Shown here in pieces: positions 1 to 6,999 of a stretch of 35,463 bases of DNA. The DNA is taken from assembly GCF_001787335.1 (NCBI RefSeq), contig NZ_CP014679.1:1-35463 (forward strand), in the 5' to 3' direction. How positions within the stretch are numbered: position 1 is the stretch's first letter; each line of letters opens with the position of its first letter. The position numbers and the translations under genes are program-made. This stretch comes from Kozakia baliensis (GTDB lineage Bacteria; Pseudomonadota; Alphaproteobacteria; Acetobacterales; Acetobacteraceae). Below the pieces are notes generated by a model. The model was not told the DNA's origin, made no database searches, and saw only the letters and a list, made by a program, of their open reading frames with translations.

Positions 1-81
1 TGCCTGATGGCGATGGATCAGGGCCGCCTGCTTCCTGATCCGTCTTTCAAGCGTCAGAAGCTCCGTTCTGATCGTGTCCAT
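1..81 (-). CDS. TraC-like conjugal transfer protein, N-terminal part (runs off the window)
   Basis: Twenty-seven codons read leftwards from an ATG at 81-79 and remain open to the window edge, starting MDTIRTELLTLERRIRKQ. The ATG lies behind an AAAGGA-like ribosome site and overlaps the 3' end of the traD-like gene by 33 bases. In rhizobial and acetic acid bacterial plasmids traC follows or precedes traD next to oriT, and small charged helical TraC proteins start like this. The charged, coiled-coil-like start and the position are the only evidence, so the name is an inference from context. Only the first residues are visible. Confidence 0.5.
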   Translation of the reverse strand, partial: MDTIRTELLTLERRIRKQAALIHRHQA

Positions 82-340
82 TTCCTTTCCGGCCGCCCTT
101 TTTTCCGCCTGCGTGAAAGAACGCCGTCCCCCGTTCGGTCCACCTCGCGATGGCTTCGGGTTTGCCGTCCGCCTGCTCGATAGCCGCAAGGAGTACACCG
201 GCCAGCGCCTCGATCGACAGGGTATCGGCTCCCGTCGCCTCGACCAGTTCACCGAGCTGGATGGTTCTTTGCGCCTTAAGCTGCTTCGCCTTTTCCTGAA
301 GCATCTTCAGTTCCGCATCAATGTCCCGTGGTTTGCGCAT
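47..340 (-). CDS. traD: Conjugal transfer protein TraD (small TraD, PF06412-like)
   Basis: A 97-residue protein starting MRKPRDIDAELKMLQEKAKQL. This ATG is preferred over upstream in-frame starts because AGGGGA lies about 7 bases before it. The N-terminal half is a charged amphipathic helix, followed by a QLGELVEATGAD segment and a glycine- and lysine-rich tail (GGKKGGRKGNG). This is the pattern of the small TraD proteins of Ti-type and alphaproteobacterial plasmids, accessory factors of the relaxosome with no relation to the TraD coupling ATPase of F. It is divergent from traA across the putative oriT, which is the standard arrangement of the traCDG / traA regions of rhizobial plasmids, and it overlaps the next gene, suggesting one operon. 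Confidence 0.75.
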   Translation of the reverse strand: MRKPRDIDAELKMLQEKAKQLKAQRTIQLGELVEATGADTLSIEALAGVLLAAIEQADGKPEAIARWTERGTAFFHAGGKKGGRKGNGHDQNGASDA

Positions 341-440
341 TTCCGGTCCCCTGTCCTGCTGGTCTGTGCCATACTCTATCACACAGCCGAGAACCGCGTC
401 ACTCATCCAGAGCAATCAGCCCTTGCGGCGCAGTAAAATA

Positions 441-502
441 TGAGTGCGCGCTTATACGTCACTTCGTGACATGCGCTTAAGGGATGTGATAGGATCGCGT
501 CC
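441..502. other. Candidate origin of transfer (oriT) region
   Basis: The spacer between divergent traD and traA contains a perfect hairpin GTCAC-TTC-GTGAC (458-470) flanked by direct repeats GCGCTTA at 448-454 and 473-479. In Ti-like plasmids oriT lies exactly between the traCD and traA operons, and MOBQ nic regions contain a TAAG(C/T)GCGC-type core; the reverse strand here reads TATAAGCGCGCACTC. The position and the structure are seen; the nic assignment is an inference. Confidence 0.55.
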
Positions 503-3500
503 ATGGCGATCTATCACCTGCATGCAAAGGTCATCAGCCGCGCTACCGGCCGGAGCGCCGTGGCGGCGGCGGCCTATCGCGCGGCATCCCGCCTGCATGA
601 TTTGCGGCTGGATCGCGACCATGACTTTTCCAACAAGAGCGGCGTGGTGCATTCCGAGATCCTGCTGCCCGATGGCGCGCCGGAACGATTTCTCGACCGT
701 GCGACCCTATGGAACGAGGTCGAGGCGATCGAGAAGCGCAAGGATGCCCAGCTTGCCCGCGAAGTGGAGTTTTCAATCCCGCGCGAAATGACCCAGGCGC
801 AGGGGATCGCGCTGGCACGGGATTTCGTGCGGGAGCAGTTCGTGGAACTCGGCATGGTGGCCGATCTCAATGTGCATTGGGATATTGGCGAAGATGGACA
901 GGCTAAGCCCCATGCCCATGTGATGCTGTCCACGCGACGGATCGAAGTCAGAACCGGAGAGGCTGTGCATGGAAGACGAGACGGAATCCCGCATCCTGAA
1001 CGAGGCGGCAGGGGCGCATACGACCTCGCGCCGGATCCTGGACCTGATGGAGCAGAAAGGGGAGGACGATCCGCTCAAGCTCATGATCCGTCTGCTGACG
1101 GAAATCTGGGAGACGCAGCGCGGCATCCTGCTGAAGCTCTCGACGCTGGAGAAGCGCTTGCAGCGGCTGGAAGAACAGCGCGACTGATCGCGGCAGCACG
1201 GTTGCGGCATGAAGGCCTGGGGCTGGCGCAGGATCAGCCTTCCATCGGGTTCGGTGCGAAAGAGCGTTCGTGGAATGACAGGGATCTGCTGCTGACGTGG
1301 CGGGAGCGGTGGGCGTCGCTTGCCAATGAACGGCTGGCCGAACTGGACCTGGATGTGCGGATCGACCATCGGTCGTTCGCGGCACAGGGGATCGACCTTG
1401 AGCCGCAGAACAAGATCGGTCCGGCCGGGATGCGTCGGGAAGAGCGGGGCGAGGATGCTGAACGGGTTACCGACCATCTGGAAATCGCGCGGCGCAATGG
1501 GGAAAGGTTGCTGGCCGAGCCGCATGTGGCGCTGGAGGCGCTGACCCGACAGCAGAGTACATTCACCCGCCAGGACCTGGCGCGGTTCGTGGACCGGCAC
1601 ACGGCGGATGCAGAACAGTTCAGTGCTGTCATGGTTCAGGTGGAGGCGTGTCCAGATCTGGTCGCCCTCGGGAAAGACGGTCATGGGCGAGAACGGTTCT
1701 CCACACGGGAGATGATCGGGGTCGAGCAGCGTCTGGAAGAGGCATCGCTCGCGATGGGGCAGTCCCAGGGGCATGCGGTGCCGCTGGCGGTGCGTCGGGC
1801 GGCGATGGCGCGTGACGGGCTTGGGGACGAGCAGGCGCTGGCGGTGGGCGAGGTCACGAAGTCCCGCGACCTGTCCGTGGTGGTCGGCTATGCCGGGACG
1901 GGGAAGAGCACCATGCTGGGTGTCGCCCGCGCGGCATGGGAAGAGGCCGGGTACCGGGTGCGCGGGGCGGCGCTGTCGGGGATCGCGGCGGAAGGTCTGG
2001 AAGCGGGGTCCGGGATCGAAAGCCGGACGCTGGCCTCCCTGGAGCGTGCGTGGGAACGTGGGTTCGACCTGCTGGAGCGCGGGGACGTGCTGGTGGTGGA
2101 CGAGGCCGGCATGGTGGGGTCACGGCAGATGGAGCGGGTGTTGTCTGTCGCGCGTGGTGCCGGGGCCAAGGTGGTGCTTGTGGGCGATCCCGAGCAGTTG
2201 CAGGCGATCGAGGCCGGCGGGGCATTCCGGGCAGTGGCCGAGCGGGTCGGGTCGGTGGAAATCACGACGGTGCGTCGGCAGCGTGAAGACTGGCAGCAGG
2301 CGGCCACGAAGGAGCTTGCGACCGGGCGGACGGATAGGGCGCTGGAGCGCTATGAGGCGGCCGGCCTGGTGCGCGGGCATGAGACGCTGGAAGAGGCGCG
2401 GTCCGGGGTGGTGGCCGGATGGGATGAAGCCCGGCAGGCCGTGCCAGAGGACAGCCAGATCATGCTGGCGCACCGGCGTGTCGATGTGCGGGCGCTGAAC
2501 GAGGCGGCACGCGCCATCCGGCGGGAGGCGGGTGAGCTGGGTGACGACGTGCTGGTGCCGACCGTCCAGGGCGAGCGGGTGTTCGCGGACGGGGAGCGTG
2601 TCTACTTCCTGCGCAATGACCGGGAACTGGGGGTAAAGAACGGCACGCTGGGCACGGTGCGGGGCATCACGGGGTCGCCTGATGCCGGGGATCTCGTGCT
2701 GTCGGTGCAGCTCGACGGGCCGGGTGGGACTGGGCGCGGTCGGGTCGTGTCCGTGTCGGTGGCGGATTATGACGCGCTGGATCATGGCTATGCGGCCACA
2801 ATCCATAAATCGCAGGGTGTGACGGTGGATCGGGCGCATGTGCTGGCGACAGGGAGCATGGACCGGCATGGGGCCTATGTGGCGCTGTCGCGGCATCGGG
2901 AGAGCGTGTCCGTTCATTGGGGCCGGGATGATGTGGGCGACCGGGATGGGCTGGTGCGGCGGCTGTCGCGCGAGCGGCTGAAGGATACCACGCTGGATTA
3001 CCCGCAGGTCCGGGATCGGGATGCCGGGTTTGCGCGGCGGCGCGGGGTGCATGTCCCCGAGAGCGAGATCGTGGTGGAGCGCGGCAAGGCCGCCTCTGGC
3101 CCCCAGACGGACAGGCAGGCCGAAGCTGTCCGTACGCCGGATCCGGCACAGCGGAAGCGCGGGATGTTCGACGGGCTGGACCTGTCCGTGCGGGGGCGTG
3201 GGCGGACGGCGGAAAAAGACGTGTCGGCCGGGATGGATGCCGGGGCCGGGAAGGGGGAAAGTGGGGTTGAGCGTGAGGCTCCCGCCTCTCCCTTTGCCGG
3301 GTTGCGACTGCCGCGTGTGCAGCGCGCGCAGGTGCCGGCCGGGCTGGGCGGGTTCGTGCCGGGTGGTGATCCGCTTCACCAGGCGGTGGAGCAGTATGCG
3401 CGGGCGGTGCGGGACATCGGGCGCATGGTGGAGCAGGACCTGCCGGTGCTGGAGCACCAGAAGAAGGCATGGCTTGATGCCAGCACGGCCCTGGAACGGC

Positions 3501-3874
3501 TAAGGCCCGGGGCGGTGATCGCTCTGGAAACTGCCGTGAAGCATGAACCGGAGATCCGGCAGGCCCTTTACGGGCTGGAGGGGCCGGCACGGGCGCGCAG
3601 GCTGGTCGAGGGGCTGGAGCATGAGGACAAGGTGCGGCATTCCCCCGAGTTGCGGGCGGCGCGGTTCGTGAAGGCATGGGACGGGCTGAGCCGCGAGCAG
3701 CAGGGTGTGGCGCTCAAGGAGCTGAAGCGGGACGCGCAGCTTGAATCCCTCCTGCGGCAGAAGGGGCATGAACTGGGTGTCCGGAAGGGATCGACGCTCG
3801 ATCACGGATTGCAGCCGCAGCGCACGCGCTCGCTGTCGCGCTCCAGGTCGCGGGATATGGATATGGGGATGTAG
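503..3874 (+). CDS. traA: Ti-type conjugative relaxase-helicase TraA (MobA/MobL family) with an unusual ~100-residue insert
   Basis: A 1123-residue protein that nicks oriT and unwinds DNA during conjugation. The N-terminal MobA/MobL relaxase domain starts MAIYHLHAKVISRATGRS and carries the metal-binding PHAHVML motif (about residues 136-142). The second half is a RecD/TraI-type helicase: Walker A GYAGTGKST around residue 465, Walker B VLVVDEAGM, a GDPEQL motif, and an ATIHKSQG motif near residue 770. The tail is charged and basic. Start ATG 503 follows a GGAT sequence. Residues about 149 to 248 do not resemble the family: in TraA proteins the histidine motif is followed quickly by the segment seen here as GFGAKERSWNDRDLL. 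This extra part is rich in Ala, Gly, Arg and Pro, as expected when GC-rich coding DNA is read out of frame, and it overlaps a small gene in another frame (969-1187). The relaxase may therefore be functionally altered. Confidence 0.9.
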   Translation: MAIYHLHAKVISRATGRSAVAAAAYRAASRLHDLRLDRDHDFSNKSGVVHSEILLPDGAPERFLDRATLWNEVEAIEKRKDAQLAREVEFSIPREMTQAQGIALARDFVREQFVELGMVADLNVHWDIGEDGQAKPHAHVMLSTRRIEVRTGEAVHGRRDGIPHPERGGRGAYDLAPDPGPDGAERGGRSAQAHDPSADGNLGDAARHPAEALDAGEALAAAGRTARLIAAARLRHEGLGLAQDQPSIGFGAKERSWNDRDLLLTWRERWASLANERLAELDLDVRIDHRSFAAQGIDLEPQNKIGPAGMRREERGEDAERVTDHLEIARRNGERLLAEPHVALEALTRQQSTFTRQDLARFVDRHTADAEQFSAVMVQVEACPDLVALGKDGHGRERFSTREMIGVEQRLEEASLAMGQSQGHAVPLAVRRAAMARDGLGDEQALAVGEVTKSRDLSVVVGYAGTGKSTMLGVARAAWEEAGYRVRGAALSGIAAEGLEAGSGIESRTLASLERAWERGFDLLERGDVLVVDEAGMVGSRQMERVLSVARGAGAKVVLVGDPEQLQAIEAGGAFRAVAERVGSVEITTVRRQREDWQQAATKELATGRTDRALERYEAAGLVRGHETLEEARSGVVAGWDEARQAVPEDSQIMLAHRRVDVRALNEAARAIRREAGELGDDVLVPTVQGERVFADGERVYFLRNDRELGVKNGTLGTVRGITGSPDAGDLVLSVQLDGPGGTGRGRVVSVSVADYDALDHGYAATIHKSQGVTVDRAHVLATGSMDRHGAYVALSRHRESVSVHWGRDDVGDRDGLVRRLSRERLKDTTLDYPQVRDRDAGFARRRGVHVPESEIVVERGKAASGPQTDRQAEAVRTPDPAQRKRGMFDGLDLSVRGRGRTAEKDVSAGMDAGAGKGESGVEREAPASPFAGLRLPRVQRAQVPAGLGGFVPGGDPLHQAVEQYARAVRDIGRMVEQDLPVLEHQKKAWLDASTALERLRPGAVIALETAVKHEPEIRQALYGLEGPARARRLVEGLEHEDKVRHSPELRAARFVKAWDGLSREQQGVALKELKRDAQLESLLRQKGHELGVRKGSTLDHGLQPQRTRSLSRSRSRDMDMGM
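969..1187 (+). CDS. Small coiled-coil-like protein encoded inside traA in another frame (unrecognised)
   Basis: Seventy-two residues, MEDETESRILNEAAGA at the start and LSTLEKRLQRLEEQRD at the end. A strong GGAGAGG ribosome site lies 6 bases before the ATG. Third codon positions are overwhelmingly G or C in this frame, as expected of a real gene in this GC-rich DNA, whereas the traA frame over the same bases yields a low-complexity product. The C-terminal third looks like a leucine-zipper-like amphipathic helix. I do not recognise the family. It may be an accessory transfer or regulatory protein that entered traA together with about 300 bases of DNA. Confidence 0.65.
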   Translation: MEDETESRILNEAAGAHTTSRRILDLMEQKGEDDPLKLMIRLLTEIWETQRGILLKLSTLEKRLQRLEEQRD

Positions 3875-3896
3875 GAGATTTTGATTTACGTTAACC

Positions 3897-3920
3897 AGTG
3901 ACGTCATATATGGTGTCACT
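3897..3920. promoter_or_regulatory. Candidate operator of the first PIN toxin module
   Basis: Inverted repeat AGTGAC (3897-3902) and GTCACT (3915-3920) ends directly before the toxin start codon. Toxin-antitoxin operons are commonly repressed by their own antitoxin at such sites. There is no clear Shine-Dalgarno sequence between the repeat and the ATG. Confidence 0.45.
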
Positions 3921-4343
3921 ATGCGTGTTGTTCTTGATACGGATGTTGTTCTTTCGGGATTTATGTCACCGGATGGAGCGTCCCGGCAGCTTTTGCTGGG
4001 GGCCTTGGATGGGAATTTCAGTCTGCTGCTCTCCACGACCCTCCTGGTCGAATATGAGGCGGTGTTGCGTCGCTCTGAAAATCTTTTTCGAATGGGCGTT
4101 CAGGGAGATGAAGTTCTGGAGGTTCTTGATGGACTTGCAGGGTGTTGCGTGCCGGTTTCTTTTGATTACAGGTGGCGACCGACAGGTGCGCATGGTGATG
4201 ATGAACTTGTGGTTGAGACAGCGATCAATGGAAATGCGGATGCGATCGCCACGTTCAATCTGAAAGACATGCAGCGGGCCGTATCACGGTTCGGTATTCC
4301 AGCAGTGCGGCCAGGTGTTCTTTTGCGAAGGATGAGAGGATGA
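3921..4343 (+). CDS. PIN-domain toxin of a toxin-antitoxin system (COG1569-like)
   Basis: A 140-residue protein starting MRVVLDTDVVLSGFMSPDGASR. This is the PIN_3-type N-terminus, in which the first acidic residue binds metal. A conserved Glu follows in the LLVEYEAVL segment, and the C-terminal part has GAHGDDELVVETAI and ADAIATFNLKDM, supplying the further acidic residues of a PIN nuclease. The family is thought to cleave RNA. The stop overlaps the start of the next gene (ATGA), so toxin and antitoxin are probably translationally coupled, with the toxin first, the reverse of the usual order. Confidence 0.8.
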   Translation: MRVVLDTDVVLSGFMSPDGASRQLLLGALDGNFSLLLSTTLLVEYEAVLRRSENLFRMGVQGDEVLEVLDGLAGCCVPVSFDYRWRPTGAHGDDELVVETAINGNADAIATFNLKDMQRAVSRFGIPAVRPGVLLRRMRG

Positions 4344-4603
4344 GTAGCAGTAAAATCCAGCTTCGGCTTCCGGAAGATATGCGGGAAGCCGCAACGCGTC
4401 AGGCGGCGCTTTCAGGTGTCAGCATGAACCTTTTTGTTGCGACGGCTGTCGCGGCCCGGCTGGGTGGGCAGGCAGAAGCGGAACGGTATTTTTCCGCACG
4501 GGCGACACGGACCACGCCTGCCCGTGCGAAAGCTCTTCTGGAGCGGATCGGAACAAGGGGGCTGATCAGGGACGATGATCGTCTGGACGTGCCGGAAAAC
4601 TGA
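4340..4603 (+). CDS. Ribbon-helix-helix antitoxin partner of the PIN toxin
   Basis: Eighty-seven residues starting MSSSKIQLRLPEDMREAATR, a typical HicB/CopG/Arc-like ribbon-helix-helix N-terminus: a short strand with alternating polar residues and two helices including SGVSMNLFVATAVAARL. The C-terminal tail GTRGLIRDDDRLDVPEN would wrap the toxin. It overlaps the upstream toxin by four bases. Its last 30 bases begin a 44-bp sequence that recurs at 6247-6290. Confidence 0.75.
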   Translation: MSSSKIQLRLPEDMREAATRQAALSGVSMNLFVATAVAARLGGQAEAERYFSARATRTTPARAKALLERIGTRGLIRDDDRLDVPEN

Positions 4604-4617
4604 ATCTGGATGAGGGG
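4574..4617. repeat. 44-bp perfect direct repeat, copy 1
   Basis: The sequence from GATGATCGTCTGGACGTGCC to GGATGAGGGG covers the last codons of the antitoxin gene and the bases after it. It is identical to 6247-6290. The two copies bracket the vapBC-type modules and the antitoxin relic. Confidence 0.95.
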
Positions 4618-4635
4618 ATGTCGGGTTTTTCTGGA

Positions 4636-4663
4636 ATGATATCGGAATTATATTTATGATATC
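4636..4663. promoter_or_regulatory. Repeated ATGATATC boxes, candidate operator/promoter of the FitAB-like module
   Basis: ATGATATC occurs at 4636-4643 and 4656-4663, exactly 20 bases apart (two helical turns). Each copy contains the palindrome GATATC, and the DNA between them is AT-rich. The site lies just upstream of the antitoxin gene and would fit an autorepression site for its ribbon-helix-helix protein. Confidence 0.5.
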
Positions 4664-4688
4664 ACTCTTGGAAATTAGGAGTTCTGCC

Positions 4689-4940
4689 ATGTCCTCTGTG
4701 GTTATTCGCAATCTTCCGGAAGAGACGCATCGGGCGCTGAAGGCGCAGGCCATGCTGCATGGGCGCAGTACGGAAGCAGAGATCCGGACCATTCTGGAAG
4801 CGGCCGTCCGGCCGCCGCAGCGGGTCCGGCTGGGATCGCTTCTGGCGTCCATCGGGCGGGAGGCCGGTGTGTGTGATCAGGATATTGCGGCCTTGCAGAC
4901 CCGCGATCAGACCCCGGCCGAGCCGATGTCCTTCGAATGA
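4689..4940 (+). CDS. FitA/StbC-type antitoxin
   Basis: Eighty-three residues from ATG 4689, chosen because AGGAG lies 8 bases upstream and the family starts at MSSVVIRNLPEETHRALK. This is the Arc/FitA-like ribbon-helix-helix fold with the characteristic helix HGRSTEAEIRTILEAAV. The C-terminal half (LGSLLASIGREAG...) is the toxin-binding tail. It overlaps the toxin start by four bases (ATGA), so the pair is coupled. Antitoxin and toxin together would bind the ATGATATC boxes upstream. Confidence 0.85.
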   Translation: MSSVVIRNLPEETHRALKAQAMLHGRSTEAEIRTILEAAVRPPQRVRLGSLLASIGREAGVCDQDIAALQTRDQTPAEPMSFE

Positions 4941-5359
4941 TCCTGCTCGATACCAATGTGATCTCGGAGCCGTGGAAGCCCGTCCCGGAGCCGCGTGTTC
5001 TGGCCTGGATCGATGGACAGGCGATCGAGACGCTTTTCCTGTCGGCCGTCACGGTGGCGGAGCTGCGTTTCGGGATCGGGGCGATGCCGTCTGGTCGGCG
5101 GCGTTCTGTACTGCATGAGCGGCTGGAACAGGAGGTATTGCCCCTGTTCGCGGGGCGTGTCCTGTCGTTCGATCTGGCGGCGTCTCAGGCCTATGCCGAA
5201 CTGATGGTGCGGGCCAGATCAGAGGGCCGCGCAATTGGCAAGGCAGATGGCTATATTGCAGCAACCGCTGCATCCCGAGGTTATGTCGTGGCCAGCCGCG
5301 ACGTGTCTCCTTTCGAGGCGGCCGGTGTGCGGGTTCTCAATCCGTGGGAGGAGACCTGA
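4937..5359 (+). CDS. FitB/VapC-type PIN-domain toxin
   Basis: A 140-residue PIN nuclease, MILLDTNVISEPWKP at the start. Asp5 of LLDTNV, the Glu in TVAELRFGIG, the Asp in AIGKADGYIAATA and the Asp in VASRDVSPF give the four acidic positions of the PIN active site. FitB and VapC proteins are ribonucleases neutralised by the antitoxin encoded immediately upstream. The RFGIG motif and the C-terminal end with V.VLNPW are typical of the plasmid-stability StbB/FitB branch. Its length matches the family, so it appears intact. Confidence 0.88.
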   Translation: MILLDTNVISEPWKPVPEPRVLAWIDGQAIETLFLSAVTVAELRFGIGAMPSGRRRSVLHERLEQEVLPLFAGRVLSFDLAASQAYAELMVRARSEGRAIGKADGYIAATAASRGYVVASRDVSPFEAAGVRVLNPWEET

Positions 5360-5392
5360 TGTCCTGCGGCATGCTTGAGAGCGGATGATTTA

Positions 5393-5422
5393 ATGTGTAT
5401 TATTTCTATTGGAGATACACAT
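5393..5422. promoter_or_regulatory. Inverted repeat operator of the vapBC module
   Basis: ATGTGTAT (5393-5400) and ATACACAT (5415-5422) form a perfect inverted repeat with a 14-base spacer that contains the GGAG ribosome site of vapB. Binding of the VapBC complex here would block both transcription and translation. The repeat is seen; the role is an inference. Confidence 0.6.
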
Positions 5423-5423
5423 C

Positions 5424-5618
5424 ATGCGAACAAACATCATCATTGACGATGCCCTCATGGCTGATGCGCTGAAGGCGTCTGGCGTCAAAACCAAGAAGGA
5501 AGCAGTCGAACTCGGGTTGCGGACGCTGATCAGGCTGAAGCAGCAGCGGGAACTCCGTACCTTGCGGGGAAAGCTCGACTGGCAGGGTGATCTTGATGCC
5601 ATGCGTTCTGACGCATGA
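5424..5618 (+). CDS. vapB: VapB-family antitoxin (PF09957-like)
   Basis: Sixty-four residues from ATG 5424 (GGAG 9 bases upstream), starting MRTNIIIDDALMADALKAS, the signature of the VapB antitoxins of PF09957. The GVKTKKEAVELGLRTLIRLK helix and the tail LRGKLDWQGDLDAMRSD are conserved in this family; the tail occupies the toxin active site. The stop codon overlaps vapC by four bases. Confidence 0.9.
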   Translation: MRTNIIIDDALMADALKASGVKTKKEAVELGLRTLIRLKQQRELRTLRGKLDWQGDLDAMRSDA

Positions 5619-6007
5619 TTCTGGTGGATTCCTCGGTCTGGATCGATTTCTTCCGGGGTACGGTGACGCTACAGGTTGATGTTCTGGACCGGCTTCTGGG
5701 AGAAGAACCTGTCGCCATTGGGGATCTGATGATGGCGGAAGTTCTCCAGGGATTTGCGAGTGAGCGGGATTTCAACAAGGCACGGCGGATGCTTGGTGCC
5801 CTGGATCTGGTCGAGATCGGGGGACGTGATGTCATGATCGAGGCGGCACGATATTTTCGTGACCTGCGCGCCAGAGGCATCACCGTCCGGAAGACCATTG
5901 ATACCCTGATTGCCACACGATGCATCGTAAGCGGGTATCGGCTCCTTTACAGTGACCGGGACTTTGATCCGTTCGTGACACATCTGGGGCTGGAACGGGC
6001 TGCCTGA
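5615..6007 (+). CDS. vapC: VapC PIN-domain toxin ribonuclease
   Basis: A 130-residue protein starting MILVDSSVWIDFFRG, the classic VapC N-terminus with catalytic Asp5. Further acidic residues are the Glu in MAEVLQGF, the Asp in VRKTIDTLIATRC and those of YSDRDFDPF near the C-terminus. VapC toxins cleave tRNA or rRNA at specific sites. The gene follows vapB with an ATGA overlap. Full family length, so it is likely functional. Confidence 0.92.
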   Translation: MILVDSSVWIDFFRGTVTLQVDVLDRLLGEEPVAIGDLMMAEVLQGFASERDFNKARRMLGALDLVEIGGRDVMIEAARYFRDLRARGITVRKTIDTLIATRCIVSGYRLLYSDRDFDPFVTHLGLERAA

Positions 6008-6039
6008 TCGGGGGGGCAGGCTACCGGGGGAGGTATGTT

Positions 6040-6276
6040 GTGCAGGAAAAAGAACAAGCCATTTGTCAGGAGACAGCACATCTTCTGAGTAGTCCGCGTA
6101 ATGCGGAAAGATTGCGACGGAGTATTCAGAACGCGGCTTCAGACAGTCGGCCCAACAGGCTTACGCTCCTGGCAATGGAAGAAGGGCGAAGGCGGCTGCT
6201 TTTCGGGAAGCAGGAAAGGGCCGGAACGCAAGAGGCTGGCCAGGATGATGATCGTCTGGACGTGCCGGAAAACTGA
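6040..6276 (+). pseudogene. Decayed antitoxin remnant: YefM-like tail fused to the repeated antitoxin 3' end
   Basis: An open frame (GTG start) with two recognisable pieces. The start, CQETAHLLSSPRNAERLRRSI, resembles the C-terminal segment of YefM/Phd antitoxins (ETAYLLRSPANAKRLLEAI-type). The end, DDDRLDVPEN, is identical to the C-terminus of the antitoxin at 4340-4603 because the 44-bp repeat is shared. The part between them matches nothing I know. No DNA-binding N-terminal domain is present and there is no partner toxin. It is best read as debris from two antitoxin genes. Confidence 0.6.
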
Positions 6277-6290
6277 ATCTGGATGAGGGG
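6247..6290. repeat. 44-bp perfect direct repeat, copy 2
   Basis: Identical to 4574-4617. The DNA between the copies (about 1.63 kb) holds two complete TA modules and the relic. Recombination between the copies would delete both. Confidence 0.95.
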
Positions 6291-6300
6291 TCTTTCCATC

Positions 6301-6972
6301 ATGAGCGAGACAGACCCGGCTGCGCGCGCCTTTGAGGATCTGTGCGCCGAAATGACGGTGCTCCGGCGCAGCGTGGAAGCGCTGCCCCAGGCATGGCGGG
6401 ACAGCCGGCCGCCAGACTACACGCCGGACCTGGCCAGGCTGGTCAAGGCCCTGAACGACGTGGGCGCGCGTATGAAGGCGATCGAGGCCAGTCCGACGCT
6501 GAAGATGACGCCGCAGGCCTATGGGCAGGGGGTACGCCAGGCAGGGCTTTCTGTCACTCAGGACATGCAGGCCGCCTTTCATACCGCGATCCGTGCGGTT
6601 CAGGTGGAGCGGCAGCAGCTGACCGATATTGTCGGACAGGCGCGTACCCGGGACCGCCAGAACTGGTGGGTGCTGAAGGTCGGGCTGGCCTGTCTGGCTG
6701 TCGGGATCGGGTTGTCTCCTGTTCTGGCGTATCTCTTGCCATCTTCTGTCGGGACGCGAGTGGCATCTTTTATTGTTGGGGAGAAAGATCGCTGGAACTC
6801 TGGGGCCATGATGATGGCGGTCAGCAATCCTGAAGGCTGGCAACGTGTACGTGAGGACAGCCAACTGGTTGAGGTCAACAGAGACAGGATTGCAGCTTGC
6901 CAGAAAGTGGCCTCGGGTCAGGAAAAAACTCAGAAATCTTGTGTCATCACTGTTCCGTCAGAGCAGGAATAG
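6301..6972 (+). CDS. DUF6118-family single-pass membrane protein
   Basis: A 223-residue protein from ATG 6301, chosen because GAGGGG lies about 10 bases upstream and the family starts MSETDPAARAFEDL. The N-terminal 115 residues are a helical, coiled-coil-like region (AEMTVLRRSVEALPQAW, PDLARLVKALNDVGARMKAIE). One strong membrane segment covers roughly residues 122-147, followed by an exported or periplasmic tail with a DRWNSGAMMMAVSNPEGW motif. The pattern is that of DUF6118 proteins, common on alphaproteobacterial plasmids next to transfer genes. The function is unknown; a link to conjugation is only suggested by location. Confidence 0.75.
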   Translation: MSETDPAARAFEDLCAEMTVLRRSVEALPQAWRDSRPPDYTPDLARLVKALNDVGARMKAIEASPTLKMTPQAYGQGVRQAGLSVTQDMQAAFHTAIRAVQVERQQLTDIVGQARTRDRQNWWVLKVGLACLAVGIGLSPVLAYLLPSSVGTRVASFIVGEKDRWNSGAMMMAVSNPEGWQRVREDSQLVEVNRDRIAACQKVASGQEKTQKSCVITVPSEQE

Positions 6973-6999
6973 TCTGTGGAGAGATATGAAGCCGAAATA

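Noticed and set aside
773-1774. Long minus-strand frame opposite traA
   Set aside because: A shadow of a GC-rich gene: no family resemblance, no ribosome site, and fully explained by traA codon bias.
2120-3457. 445-codon minus-strand frame opposite the traA helicase part
   Set aside because: Rich in His, Pro and Arg as expected for the antisense of GC-rich DNA; no recognisable motif.
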